A stretch of 64,000 nucleotides of DNA from Chromatocurvus sp964613795 (GTDB lineage: Bacteria; Pseudomonadota; Gammaproteobacteria; Pseudomonadales; Halieaceae): contig CAZTJR010000016.1 in the NCBI GenBank assembly GCA_964613795.1, positions 4,454 to 68,453 of the forward strand, given 5' to 3'. Shown piece by piece: positions 1 to 8,091 of this stretch. The number at the start of each line of letters is the position of its first letter. Position 1 is the stretch's first letter. Below the pieces are notes generated by a model. The model ran no database searches. It saw only the letters and a program-made list of their open reading frames with translations, and was not told the DNA's origin. Both the position numbers and the translations under genes were made by a program.

Positions 1-1
1 C

Positions 2-298
2 GTCGCCAGAATCCCAGCATCCGTCGAAGCCATAAGTCCGGTTGCAGGCATCCCCGCCTGTCGTGAGCAGACCCCCGTCCCCGTCCCCGTCCCCGCCCCG
101 GTTTATGAATATCGCGCCAAAGGGGGAAAGATTCGCCAGCTCCTGATTGATGCGGACGACAGAAAAGTCATTCTGTGGCGCCCAGCCGGGGACGGCTTCC
201 GTTCGCATCTGCAGAAGCCCGATATTCCTGGACTGGCCAAGCTCGCCGGAGACGTTAGCGCGTCAGCAAAGCCCGCAGTACACCCAGCGGAGATATAG
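2..298 (+). CDS. C-terminal part of an unrecognised protein, cut by the window edge
   Basis: The frame is open from the left edge to a TAG at 296-298 and gives 98 residues of a protein whose start lies outside the window. It has a Pro-Val-rich linker (PVPVPVPAP) encoded by a CCCCGT hexamer tract at about 73-98. After that comes a polar stretch (VYEYRAKGGKIRQLL, then DRKVILWRPAGDGF) that reads like genuine globular protein. The tail overlaps the end of the convergent gene at 255-602 by 44 bases. I do not recognise a family. The mixed charged and hydrophobic pattern and continuous opening support coding. The overlap and the missing N-terminus keep confidence moderate. Confidence 0.5.
   Translation, partial: VARIPASVEAISPVAGIPACREQTPVPVPVPAPVYEYRAKGGKIRQLLIDADDRKVILWRPAGDGFRSHLQKPDIPGLAKLAGDVSASAKPAVHPAEI
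73..98 (+). repeat. CCCCGT hexamer tract inside the edge gene
   Basis: Three to four near-perfect copies of a 6-bp unit sit in tandem. In the frame of the edge gene each unit encodes Pro-Val, so a change in copy number would lengthen or shorten the linker without shifting the frame. Confidence 0.6.
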
Positions 299-602
299 CC
301 AAGGCGCCTAAACCCAGCCACCGCGACAGCCAACTGCCGCGGGAATCGGGGGCAAGATGGGCGACGCGGTGCTGGCGCACCACGATGTCGAGTGTCAGAT
401 CGCCGGCCTGCAGTCCCTGCTGCAGCCGATGCAGTGCCTGCACGCGTGTCGCCTTGCGCCGGTACAGCCCTGCATTTTCGCGGGCCGTCCGGAAGTCCGG
501 CAGATGCACTGTCACCCGTTCAGAAAGCGCCTCGATATGAACGGTGCCGCCGTTGGCGGCTTCCAGGAAGAGGTCGGCCTCTACACGCAGTGAGTGCGAC
601 AT
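255..602 (-). CDS. Small unknown protein with hydrophobic C-terminus
   Basis: This 115-residue frame begins at the ATG at 602, four bases after the stop of the gene at 607-810, so the two probably form one transcription unit. The N-terminal half is polar and charged. The last 25 residues (WLSRWLGLGALAISPLGVL) could be a single membrane or amphipathic segment. No family is recognised. It overlaps the end of the rightward edge gene by 44 bases. Function unknown; it is called mainly because of the tight spacing to the preceding gene. Confidence 0.5.
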   Translation of the reverse strand: MSHSLRVEADLFLEAANGGTVHIEALSERVTVHLPDFRTARENAGLYRRKATRVQALHRLQQGLQAGDLTLDIVVRQHRVAHLAPDSRGSWLSRWLGLGALAISPLGVLRALLTR

Positions 603-606
603 GGGG

Positions 607-810
607 TCAGCCGCTGACGTTGTCGCGGGTGCGGATTTTCAGAACGCCGTTCAACTTCCATTTGGCGCTGACGGCGTCGGTTCCGGTGCCGCTCGGCACC
701 CAGACCTCCATGTTCTCGAACTCGTAGGTGATCTCGGCGCCGCGGCCGGTAAGCTTGTCGTAGAGACTGATGGCCAGTTCCGGCCAGTTGGTCGTCTGTT
801 CGCTGGACAT
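607..810 (-). CDS. Small unknown protein, 67 aa
   Basis: The start is set by a strong AAGGAG a few bases upstream of the ATG at 810, although the frame is open further upstream. The product is small, acidic and has no signal peptide. It begins MSSEQTTNWPELAISLYDKL and has a GAEITYEFENMEVWVP segment that looks like a beta hairpin. It is followed after four bases by the gene ending at 255, suggesting a two-gene operon. I do not recognise a family and assign no function. Confidence 0.65.
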   Translation of the reverse strand: MSSEQTTNWPELAISLYDKLTGRGAEITYEFENMEVWVPSGTGTDAVSAKWKLNGVLKIRTRDNVSG

Positions 811-1166
811 ATACAACTCCTTGCTGGTGGGCCACGATTGACAGGGATCTCGCCCGGAAAGCAAAAGAGCATCCGGTGCGCCCTGATGGGTTTTGCAGAA
901 CCAATGAGGCTCAACATTCACGCTAACGCACCTCGGTCGAGGAGCACAAGTGGCGGATATAGCCCGGTGTAGCGGGGCATGGCATTTGTTCCTTGATCTG
1001 TTGCGAGGCAGATGCCCGCCCGCGGCGCGGACCACGGCGGCGACGGGCAGCAGACCGTGCCATGGCATGACCGGTCTGTCGCAAGCACCGAACACGCTCA
1101 ACTGGCAATAACGAATTCTCTTTTCTACCCTATTTGTACATCGTTTTGACATGTGAGGAGTTTGCT
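811..1166. other. 356-bp intergenic region, divergent promoters expected
   Basis: This gap separates the leftward small-gene pair from the rightward aldo/keto reductase, so it must hold divergent promoters. I could not fix convincing -35/-10 boxes. Apart from the ribosome binding sites at both edges (AAGGAG near 815-820 on the minus strand, GAGGAG just before 1161 on the plus strand), I see no gene, repeat or RNA structure. Confidence 0.5.
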
Positions 1167-2015
1167 ATGAGCCGCCCGAGCATAGAAAAAATGATCTATC
1201 GTGAAAAAGGCGGTGACACGGTGCCAGCTCTCGGCTTCGGAACGTGGCAGATGAAGGGCGAAGAGTGCCAGAAGGCCCTGAATGAGGCCTTGTCGGCCGG
1301 CTTCCGCCATATCGACACCGCCCAGGCCTACAGGAATGAGGAGGACATCGGCAGGACGCTGGTCGCGTCGGGAATTCAGCGGGACGAACTGTTCATTACC
1401 ACCAAGGTGTGGTGGGAGCACCTGGACGAGGCCGGCGTTAAGGAATCCTTTGCCGAAAGCCTGGACAAGCTGCAGACCGACTATGTCGATCTGCTGCTGA
1501 TCCATTGGGACGACGACTCGGTTCCCATGGACGAAACGCTGTCCGCCATGAACGACTTACAGGACCGCGGCCAGGTGAAGCACGTGGGCGTGAGCAACTT
1601 CACGGTGCCGCGGCTGGAAAAGGCACGCGAAGTATCCCGAAGCCCGATTTTTGCCAACCAGATCGAGTATCACCCGTTCCTCGGCGAGAAGCCTATACGC
1701 GACTACTGCCGGAAACACGGCATTCTGGTGACTGCCTACTGCCCCATAGCCCGAGGAGAGGTTGCGGAGGATCGCACGCTTCGCGAGATAGCCGATGTGA
1801 ACGGGAAAACACCGGTGCAGGTGGCACTGCGCTGGCTGTTACAGCAGGAGCAGGTGATCGCCATCCCAAAGTCCAGCGAGCCACAGCACATCCGGGCCAA
1901 TATTGATGTCTTCGACTTTGAGCTGACCCGTGGCGAGATGGAGCGGATCTTTGCCCTTGATCGCGATGAGCGGCTGATTGATCCCGAGTTCGCGCCTGAC
2001 TGGCGTGAGAGCTGA
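1167..2015 (+). CDS. Aldo/keto reductase (DkgA/DkgB-like)
   Basis: A cytosolic NADPH-dependent reductase of the AKR superfamily, 282 residues, typical of 2,5-diketo-D-gluconate reductase or methylglyoxal reductase relatives. The catalytic tetrad is complete: Asp and Tyr in FRHIDTAQAYRNEE, Lys in FITTKVWW and His in LLLIHWDD. The NADPH-binding C-terminal part has IPKSSEPQHIRAN. The ATG at 1167 is chosen because GTGAGGAG lies six bases upstream; an in-frame start exists at 1134 but has no ribosome site. It is probably monocistronic. The true substrate cannot be read from sequence; reactive aldehydes are the usual targets. Confidence 0.92.
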   Translation: MSRPSIEKMIYREKGGDTVPALGFGTWQMKGEECQKALNEALSAGFRHIDTAQAYRNEEDIGRTLVASGIQRDELFITTKVWWEHLDEAGVKESFAESLDKLQTDYVDLLLIHWDDDSVPMDETLSAMNDLQDRGQVKHVGVSNFTVPRLEKAREVSRSPIFANQIEYHPFLGEKPIRDYCRKHGILVTAYCPIARGEVAEDRTLREIADVNGKTPVQVALRWLLQQEQVIAIPKSSEPQHIRANIDVFDFELTRGEMERIFALDRDERLIDPEFAPDWRES

Positions 2016-2159
2016 ATCACTCACTTTTAATGAATTGCTGCATACGGGTGACGTGGTACACACTGAAAAGTACGCTTTCTGGTGAGTCAGTGACGCCAGT
2101 CCGCAGCGGGGCTTCGCCCTGGATACGCTGCTCCGCGCTCACTGTGAGCCCACGGGTCG

Positions 2160-2720
2160 CTATGCATAACGATCGCGGATGTCGAGCATGTCGTCTTTGG
2201 CGTCGAAGACGTCGGCGATGGCGACGATACGTCCGATCCGCGGAATGGCTTCGTCGGCCACCCCCCGCGGGTAACCGCTCCCGTCCCATTTTTCATGATG
2301 GGTTATCGCGACTTCGCGCGCCATGCTCATCAGATCCGACGGATCGTCGCCCAGAATCATGGCGCCAATTTCAGCGTGGGTTTTCATGATCTCCCATTCG
2401 TCCGCGTCGAGCTCAAGGCCTTTCAGTTCATCATCCATGCCGATCATCGCTGTGATGAAAATCACGGGAATGTGTCGCGTGGTGTAGTCAGCCTTCAGGC
2501 GACGACAGACCTCGAAGCCGTCGATGCCGGGCATCATCACGTCGAGAAGTATGATGTCGGGCGAGGTCTGGGCGACGATTTTCAGGGCCTGCTCGCCATT
2601 GATCGCGGCCTTGACGCGATAATCGTGTTTGAGAATGTTCACCAGAAGGTCGATGTTGTCCGGGGTGTCGTCGACCAGCAGAGCAGACGCTTTGCTTTCA
2701 CTCACGGTGTTGTCGCTCAT
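2160..2720 (-). pseudogene. Broken response regulator/HD-GYP phosphodiesterase
   Basis: The frame opens with a receiver domain (acidic pair in ALLVDD, phospho-acceptor Asp in LLDVMMPG). At about residue 100, after DDELKGLELDAD, it jumps straight into the middle of an HD-GYP domain (EWEIMKTHAEIG, then HHEKWDGSGYP). In intact relatives the receiver's beta-5 Lys, a coiled linker and the metal-binding HD motif (HDIGK type) lie between these points. All are missing, roughly 150 residues. The C-terminus stops at VFDAKDDMLDIRDRYA instead of continuing through the usual final helices. The ATG at 2720 is preferred over a longer frame to 2864. It is probably a decayed c-di-GMP phosphodiesterase gene. 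Confidence 0.8.
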
Positions 2721-2953
2721 ACCGTCGCCTTGCGGTTCCTGCGCCTGCGTCACCGGGGCGAGCGTCCACTGGGTCAGCCACAGGACGCCTGGTGAGAATA
2801 AGCCGGACAGGGCTGCCACACGTCGCGATGCCTGCGGGCGGTGATTGTCACGTGTGTGCCACATGATGCTTTCCCGATGCTGTTACTCAGCCTGCCGTCT
2901 AAAGCAGGTCAAGGCCGATGGCATAGCAGATCATGTTCTCGTTTGCGTCCGCC

Positions 2954-4177
2954 TCAGGCGGCCTTTTCAGTCGCAACGGATGCGTAGAGGTAATCGCGCG
3001 TCACCGGAACGGCGCTGCCTCGACGGGCGAGCTGGAACTGGAACACGACCTGGTCACCAACGCGGAACGCCGCTTCGCTCGAGGCCAGGTAGAAGCGCCA
3101 CATGCGGCAAAAGCGTTCGGGGTAGATCTGGCGAATGCTGTCGAGGTTTGACATGAAGCGACGGTACCAGTGTTGCAGCGTATCGGCATAGTGATAGCGC
3201 AGTACCTCTACATCGGTGATGACGAGCCCCGAGCGCTCGATCACGCTGACCACCTCCGACATCGCCGGCGTATAGCCCCCGGGAAAAATGTAATGTTCGA
3301 TCCAGGGATTGGTGACGTCCGGCGGCGCACAGCGGCCGATGGTGTGCACCAGTGCGATGCCGCCGTCGTCCAGGCGGTCCCGCAGGTGCTCGAAATACTC
3401 GCGATAGTGCGGTACGCCTACATGCTCGAACATTCCCACCGATACGATCCGGTCAAAGCGGCCCTCAACGTGACGGTAATCCTGCAGTCGAAACTCCGCG
3501 TGATCGGCAAGGCCCGCCTCGCGGGCGCGGCGGCTGGCCTCCGCCTGCTGTTCAACGGCCAGCGTCACTCCGGTGACGTTTGCTGCATGGTCCCGAGCCA
3601 GCGTGAGGCCCATGCCGCCCCAGCCGCAGCCGATATCAAGCACCGTCTGGCCCGGTTGAAGCAGAAGCTTGCGTGCGATATGTGCTTTCTTTGCTTCCTG
3701 CGCCTCCTCTAGCGACTGCCCGGGTGACTGGAAATAGGCACAGCTATACTGCATGTCCTCGTCGAGGAACAGGCGGTAGAAGTCGCATGAAAGGTCGTAG
3801 TGATAAGCTGCGTTCTCGCGCGCCCGGCGGGCCGGATTGTATTGCCACACAAGGCGCAGCGCCACGCGCGCTATATGACCGGGACGTCGCAGCCAGTGGT
3901 CGCCGCGATTCAGCAGGTTCTGCAGTAGCAGACTCATCAGCCCGTGGAGATCATCGTTCTTCACGGTTATCGCGCCCTCGGTATAAGCCTCCCCAAGCGC
4001 CATCTCCGGGTTGGACGCGAGACGTCTGAGCGTCTGCCGGTCCCTGATCGTAACGGCCGCAGTGGGATTGGCGCCGCGCTCTCCATACTCGCGCAACACA
4101 CCGCCGGGGTAGCTTACCTGCAGTAAACCTTGCCTGATCAGGCCTTTGAGATACCAATGGAGGATTCGCGACCACAT
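2954..4177 (-). CDS. cfa: Cyclopropane-fatty-acyl-phospholipid synthase
   Basis: SAM-dependent methyltransferase that adds a methylene bridge to unsaturated acyl chains of membrane phospholipids. The 407 residues match the family's usual size. The SAM-binding motif is VLDIGCGWGGMGLTLA at about residue 175, preceded by the typical YDLSCDFYRLFLDEDMQYSCAYF block that marks Cfa. The C-terminal segment with ALRYHYADTLQHWYRRF-type spacing is also present. The start ATG at 4177 has AGGGA upstream. The gene stands alone; the next gene upstream on this strand starts at 4860. Usually a stationary-phase or acid-stress gene in relatives. Confidence 0.93.
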   Translation of the reverse strand: MWSRILHWYLKGLIRQGLLQVSYPGGVLREYGERGANPTAAVTIRDRQTLRRLASNPEMALGEAYTEGAITVKNDDLHGLMSLLLQNLLNRGDHWLRRPGHIARVALRLVWQYNPARRARENAAYHYDLSCDFYRLFLDEDMQYSCAYFQSPGQSLEEAQEAKKAHIARKLLLQPGQTVLDIGCGWGGMGLTLARDHAANVTGVTLAVEQQAEASRRAREAGLADHAEFRLQDYRHVEGRFDRIVSVGMFEHVGVPHYREYFEHLRDRLDDGGIALVHTIGRCAPPDVTNPWIEHYIFPGGYTPAMSEVVSVIERSGLVITDVEVLRYHYADTLQHWYRRFMSNLDSIRQIYPERFCRMWRFYLASSEAAFRVGDQVVFQFQLARRGSAVPVTRDYLYASVATEKAA

Positions 4178-4401
4178 GGTGCAATTTCCCTGGCTACCCG
4201 TTCACAAGTTGTGACCCCGGACCCGCGCCCCTGCTGCCAGTCGTGGCGGCGAGGCGAGGACTTTCCTGTTGTCTTTCATGACGTGAGTCCGCGCCGCAGG
4301 CCGGGCCTGGAATGCCCTTTCATATAAGTCCATCCTCGACCTGAATGCAACAGGTAATGCCTGGCTCTGACCCGGGGTTGCGTTCCGAAACGTTGTGGAT
4401 A

Positions 4402-4860
4402 TCAGTCCAGGTCCTTGCGCATGGTGGCGACCTCGCCGCTGCGACCGAGTTCCTCAAAGCCTGCCGATAGGTAGGCGTTCAAAGCCGGTGCGTTATCCAG
4501 CTCTACCTTCAGCGTGATCGACAGCGCCCCGAGTGATCGCGCCGTAGCCTCCACCTCTGCCGCGAGTTGACCACCTGCACCTCCGCGGGCTTCCTGTGCG
4601 ACAAAGGCATAGGTCAGATGGCGCACCTCCGGTCCAATGCCGATCCGAAGCGCGAAAAAGCCCACCTCCCGACCCTGCGAATCAACCAGATAGTATGAGG
4701 CGTCCTCAGGCTCGTTCAGCCATTTTTCCTGCCACTCAAGCGCATCGAACGGATGCTTGGCACTGGGGTTGACCCGCGCCAGATCGGCCTCGTCCATCAA
4801 GAGCGCGGCAAGGGGTGCAAGGTCAAACGGCTGGTTCGGGCGCACCGACAGATCGGTCAT
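4402..4860 (-). CDS. GNAT-family N-acetyltransferase
   Basis: A 152-residue acetyl-CoA-dependent acetyltransferase. Motif A for CoA binding is visible at YAFVAQEARGGAGGQLAAEV. The C-terminal LDNAPALNAYLSAGFEELGR is the standard final helix-strand of this fold. The ATG at 4860 is chosen because AAGGAG lies seven bases upstream; an upstream ATG at 4884 has no such site. The substrate is unknown. It lies alone between cfa and the sulfur operon with a 224-bp gap downstream. Confidence 0.85.
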   Translation of the reverse strand: MTDLSVRPNQPFDLAPLAALLMDEADLARVNPSAKHPFDALEWQEKWLNEPEDASYYLVDSQGREVGFFALRIGIGPEVRHLTYAFVAQEARGGAGGQLAAEVEATARSLGALSITLKVELDNAPALNAYLSAGFEELGRSGEVATMRKDLD

Positions 4861-4968
4861 GCGGGGTCTCCTTCTGGTCAACATACGGTTATAGATGAAC
4901 TAAGGGTCCTGTTAAGCCATTATCGCTGAGTGGCGAAATCCTGCGGTGTGCTTATGCCAGATGCTGCG

Positions 4969-5151
4969 TCAGCGCTGGGTGCAGTGTGCCCCAGCCGGCG
5001 CCTGCCCGGATCCCAGCGCCACCGGTGACGGCGCGGCATGGGGATTGATCGGTATGGATTGACGCGCATCCAGGAGCAGCAACAGGGCAACTAATGCAAG
5101 GGTCAGCAGGCCAGTAGCGGTGCGGCCGGGGCGGGGGACTATTGACATCAT
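4969..5151 (-). CDS. Tiny membrane protein coupled to the YeeE-type transporter
   Basis: A 60-residue frame whose ATG at 5151 overlaps the TGA stop of the transporter gene as ATGA, a classical coupling arrangement. The product has a short basic N-terminus (MMSIVPRPGR), one hydrophobic helix (LLTLALVALLLLL) and a Pro/Ala-rich tail, so a single-pass inner-membrane protein is likely. A second Met follows the first directly. It is the last member of the sulfur operon running from 7839 leftward. No family is recognised; a small subunit or stabiliser of the transporter is inference from position. Confidence 0.6.
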   Translation of the reverse strand: MMSIVPRPGRTATGLLTLALVALLLLLDARQSIPINPHAAPSPVALGSGQAPAGAHCTQR

Positions 5152-6308
5152 GTGCGCACACGCCCGCCGGGCGTCGCGGCGGCGCTCAGTGACAGCCATT
5201 GCAGAACGCGGGGACGCGCCTGCAGTGCGAGCGCCGAGCCGGCAAAAGCCGCTGCAAACCATACCCAGCCGTGGAAGCTGCCGGTAGCGATACCGCTGAA
5301 ATAGGCGCCGACATTGCACCCGAAGGCGATGCGGGCGCTGTAGCCGAGAATCACACCGGACAGCAGAATACCCAGGCGGCCGGGCGCACTACCGCGCGGC
5401 ACCTGCGGGCCTGGATCCCGGCGCCAGCGCATGGCGACAAAGGCACCAATGATAATTCCGATATTAGTCAGGCTGGTAACATCGGTCAGCAGGCTCTGCT
5501 GCAGACGTTCGGCGTGGTCCGGTGCCAACCAGAAGGTATTGGCCAGCACATCCATGCCGGCCGCCTGGCCTGCTTTCGCGCCCCACAGTCCAAGACCGTA
5601 GACGATACCCCATGACTGACCGGCTACCACCAGGTTGAGGATCGCGAGAGCAGCCACCAGGCTGGCCGCCAGCAACAGTCGCGGTGAAGGCAGGCGCTGG
5701 CCCGGAGTGGAAAGCCGCACTACCAGGGCTGCGAGCCCTGTCAGGCCGGCCAGCGTCACCCACAGTCCGGCACGCTCGCCGAAACTGCCCTGCAGGGTAT
5801 AGACGGGCAGCGAGCCGAGGCCGGTCCACCATTCCAGGTGGAGTGTGCCGAGGAAACTGCCGGCGATGAAGCCCAGCAGTGCCAGCAACGCCATCAGGTT
5901 ACCGCTGCCTGCGTTGACCAGTACACCGGAGCCGCAGCCCAGCACGATCTGCATGGTCGCGCCAAATACGAAAGCCGCTCCCAGCATGGCGATGCCCACC
6001 GGGGCGTGGGCGCCGTAAAGCTCATCCGGCGACGCCGCCAGCAGTGGAAAGGCGATCAGCGCACACAGACCGATGGCCATGAACTGGGCCAGCAGCCCGC
6101 GACCATCGCGGACCTGAATCATGCGCCGCCACGGTCCGGTGAATCCGAAGCGCAGACCCTCGAGCACCAGCCCGAAGCCCAGCCCGATCAGCATCAGGAG
6201 CGCGGCCCTTGGACCTGCCAAGGCGAAGGTAAAAACGACGACCGCCAGACTGAACACTGACAGAGCACTACGAATGGGGCGTACCGGGGGCCGGGCTGCT
6301 GCTGTCAC
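5148..6308 (-). CDS. YeeE/YedE-family (TsuA-like) sulfur-compound transporter
   Basis: Polytopic inner-membrane protein of 386 residues with many hydrophobic helices, in the family that contains the thiosulfate transporter TsuA. The hallmark Cys-containing loops are present in both halves: LGCGSGVLVNAGSGN near residue 140 and IAFGCNVGAYFSGIATGSFH near residue 335. It starts with GTG at 6308, four bases after the stop of the rhodanese gene, and is followed by an overlapping small gene. The periplasmic rhodanese and DsrE-like genes upstream support a role in moving thiosulfate or a persulfide-type sulfur compound across the inner membrane. Confidence 0.88.
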   Translation of the reverse strand: MTAAARPPVRPIRSALSVFSLAVVVFTFALAGPRAALLMLIGLGFGLVLEGLRFGFTGPWRRMIQVRDGRGLLAQFMAIGLCALIAFPLLAASPDELYGAHAPVGIAMLGAAFVFGATMQIVLGCGSGVLVNAGSGNLMALLALLGFIAGSFLGTLHLEWWTGLGSLPVYTLQGSFGERAGLWVTLAGLTGLAALVVRLSTPGQRLPSPRLLLAASLVAALAILNLVVAGQSWGIVYGLGLWGAKAGQAAGMDVLANTFWLAPDHAERLQQSLLTDVTSLTNIGIIIGAFVAMRWRRDPGPQVPRGSAPGRLGILLSGVILGYSARIAFGCNVGAYFSGIATGSFHGWVWFAAAFAGSALALQARPRVLQWLSLSAAATPGGRVRT

Positions 6309-6312
6309 TGGC

Positions 6313-7260
6313 TCAGCCCTCCCACAGTCCGTTGAGCCATTCCACGGTCATATCCCAGTAATGGGCGATCCGGCTCGGTTGGTTATCCATGGGGCGGTCA
6401 GCCCTGCTCCATTCGGCCATGCTTTCGGCATAGAGGCGAGTGTCCGGGACCTCAGCCAGCTCGCTGAGCACGAACCAGTTGATCGATGCCAGGTGGCCGG
6501 TATTGCAAAAGGAGGCAGTCTGCGACGCATCCGGCAGTGGACTCGATGCCAGGATCTGCCGGAGTTCGTCAGGCTGCTTCATGCGGCCATTGTCGAACCA
6601 GCGGTCGAAGCTCAGGCTGGACGCGCCCTCAATGGTGCCTGGGCGAGCGATGGAAGATTGCGAGCCGTTATAAAATGCCGTCGGACGTGCATCTATTATG
6701 CGGAGCTCGGGGTCATCGAGGCGGCGCTCCATCTGCTGCGTACTGATCCGCCAGTCGTCGTGCCAGCTCGGGGTCCAGTCCGTCGGTGCTGCTGCCACTG
6801 TTCCCATATGGATGGGCAGCCCGGCGTCCTTCCAGGCCTTGAAGCCGCCGTTCAGAATGGCCAGGTCCTGCAGGCCCAGAGACTTAAGGGTCCAGTAGAG
6901 GCGGGTGGCCGTGCCCATGTCCGCAGCGCTGGCGCCATCGTGAACGAGAACCAGGGGTCGGGTTCGTTCCAGGCCCAGTGACTGTACGGTGGCGGTCAGG
7001 TCCTGGAGTGACGGCAGGGCGCCGGGATTGCTGGACGGACCGCGGAAGTCGGCATAGCTGGCGGAGACGGAGCCGGCAATGTGTCCCGCTTCGTGCTCGC
7101 CGCTGACACGCAGGATCTGCGGCGCGGCGTCTCCCTGCAGCATGCTGGCCAGTGCCTCTGGGCTCAGTAGAGGAGCCCAGCCCTCGGGCGCAGCACGAGT
7201 GCCGGTGGCCGCAAGCAGGGTAGTGAGGAGTACCGGTAACAAGCGAATTTTTTTCATCAT
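6313..7260 (-). CDS. Secreted tandem-rhodanese sulfurtransferase
   Basis: A 315-residue, two-domain rhodanese of the thiosulfate/3-mercaptopyruvate sulfurtransferase type. The N-terminal signal peptide (MKKIRLLPVLLTTLLAATGTRA) places it in the periplasm. The first domain (about 30-150) lacks an obvious catalytic Cys. The second carries the active-site loop SFCNTGHLAS, whose Cys would hold the persulfide. The Met pair at 7260/7257 is the likely start; no strong ribosome site is seen. The next gene, a YeeE-type transporter, begins four bases after the stop. It probably makes or delivers a sulfane-sulfur carrier in the periplasm. Confidence 0.87.
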   Translation of the reverse strand: MMKKIRLLPVLLTTLLAATGTRAAPEGWAPLLSPEALASMLQGDAAPQILRVSGEHEAGHIAGSVSASYADFRGPSSNPGALPSLQDLTATVQSLGLERTRPLVLVHDGASAADMGTATRLYWTLKSLGLQDLAILNGGFKAWKDAGLPIHMGTVAAAPTDWTPSWHDDWRISTQQMERRLDDPELRIIDARPTAFYNGSQSSIARPGTIEGASSLSFDRWFDNGRMKQPDELRQILASSPLPDASQTASFCNTGHLASINWFVLSELAEVPDTRLYAESMAEWSRADRPMDNQPSRIAHYWDMTVEWLNGLWEG

Positions 7261-7395
7261 AGGGTCAATTGTAGCAAGAGTGGGTCGTCTGCCGATGGGC
7301 CGGCAGGCGCGAAGGCGTCCGCCGCTTGCGGTCCCAACGGGCAGGCTTGTTGCAAACCGCGCAGTCGGCACAGTGTGTCGCGCTACAGAACAGCA

Positions 7396-7839
7396 TCAGA
7401 ACACGAAAGTCCGCATCTTTCCGTTCAGCATCTGGCTGGCCATTTCCGGCGGCATGGCGACACCGATGCCGTCGACGAGGTCTTCCTTGCCATGCTCGCT
7501 GTTGGGCAGATACAGCGCACAGACCTTGACCTCGCCGCCTTGCTTGAGCAGTCCGCGAAGCATCTGCCCGGGTGTGATGTCCCTGGGTTGGAGTGCCGGC
7601 GCAGCGTAGGATTTCAGGGCCAGGTCGCCGGCTTTGTCACACAGCAGTACACTCACGCTGGCGCCTTGCTGGGCCATGGTATTGGACAGCACCATGGCCA
7701 TACCCTGAGTCTGCAGCGAATCGCTGGAAAGAATGACCAGGACGTCTTCAATCGTGCGGTTGTGGCTGTCGGCCTGAACGCCGAAGGATGCAACTGCAAT
7801 CACTGCGGAAATCGCCATGGCTTTAAGGGTGTTGTGCAT
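7396..7839 (-). CDS. Secreted DsrE-family sulfur-carrier-like protein
   Basis: A 147-residue protein with a signal peptide (MHNTLKAMAISAVIAVASFGVQA) followed by one DsrE/DsrF-like domain. Two Cys residues are visible: one in VSVLLCDKAG, one in EVKVCALYLPNSE. The latter position resembles the sulfur-binding Cys of the DsrE/TusD fold. The ATG at 7839 has AAGGAG at good spacing. It is first in the leftward sulfur operon, 135 bases ahead of the rhodanese gene. The palindrome at 7912-7924 lies 72 bases upstream. A periplasmic sulfane-sulfur shuttle is a reasonable inference, not proven. Confidence 0.8.
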   Translation of the reverse strand: MHNTLKAMAISAVIAVASFGVQADSHNRTIEDVLVILSSDSLQTQGMAMVLSNTMAQQGASVSVLLCDKAGDLALKSYAAPALQPRDITPGQMLRGLLKQGGEVKVCALYLPNSEHGKEDLVDGIGVAMPPEMASQMLNGKMRTFVF

Positions 7840-7911
7840 GGGGAAAACTCCTTGTTTACGGTGGATCAACAGAACGAATCGTGACATTACGCCCTTAACA
7901 GGATCCGGTCG

Positions 7912-7924
7912 GTGACAAAGTCAC
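7912..7924. promoter_or_regulatory. Palindrome GTGAC-AAA-GTCAC ahead of sulfur operon
   Basis: A perfect 5-bp inverted repeat with a 3-bp centre, 72 bases upstream of the DsrE-like start at 7839. The same arms and spacing recur at 10855-10867, 67 bases ahead of the DUF2892-Crp/Fnr operon. It is a good candidate operator shared by the two units. It also lies between the sulfur operon and the divergent propionyl-CoA synthetase gene. The odd spacing is not the canonical CRP or FNR spacing. Confidence 0.6.
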
Positions 7925-7967
7925 TTCCGGTCAGCACTATCCCCGTGAGTACCCCCATCACGTGGCA

Positions 7968-7996
7968 GTGTCAGCAAAACCCGGGCTTGGTATAGT
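7968..7996 (+). promoter_or_regulatory. Candidate sigma-70 promoter of the propionyl-CoA synthetase gene
   Basis: GTGTCA at 7968-7973 (four of six matches to the -35 consensus) and TATAGT at 7991-7996 (five of six) are separated by 17 bases, about 95 bases upstream of the start codon at 8092. Read by eye only. Confidence 0.4.
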
Positions 7997-8091
7997 TGAA
8001 TGTAGCAGGCCGGGGAGGGTCAGGCGGGAACAGGGGTAATGCCAGCCCAGGCGATAGCGCTATCGTGAACCGCACATGAGGGAATTGCTCC

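Noticed and set aside
7912..7924. Canonical CRP or FNR binding site
   Set aside because: The arms resemble TGTGA/TCACA, but the centre has odd spacing (GTGA-N5-TCAC). CRP needs N6, and FNR has different arms. It was kept only as a palindrome of unknown regulator.
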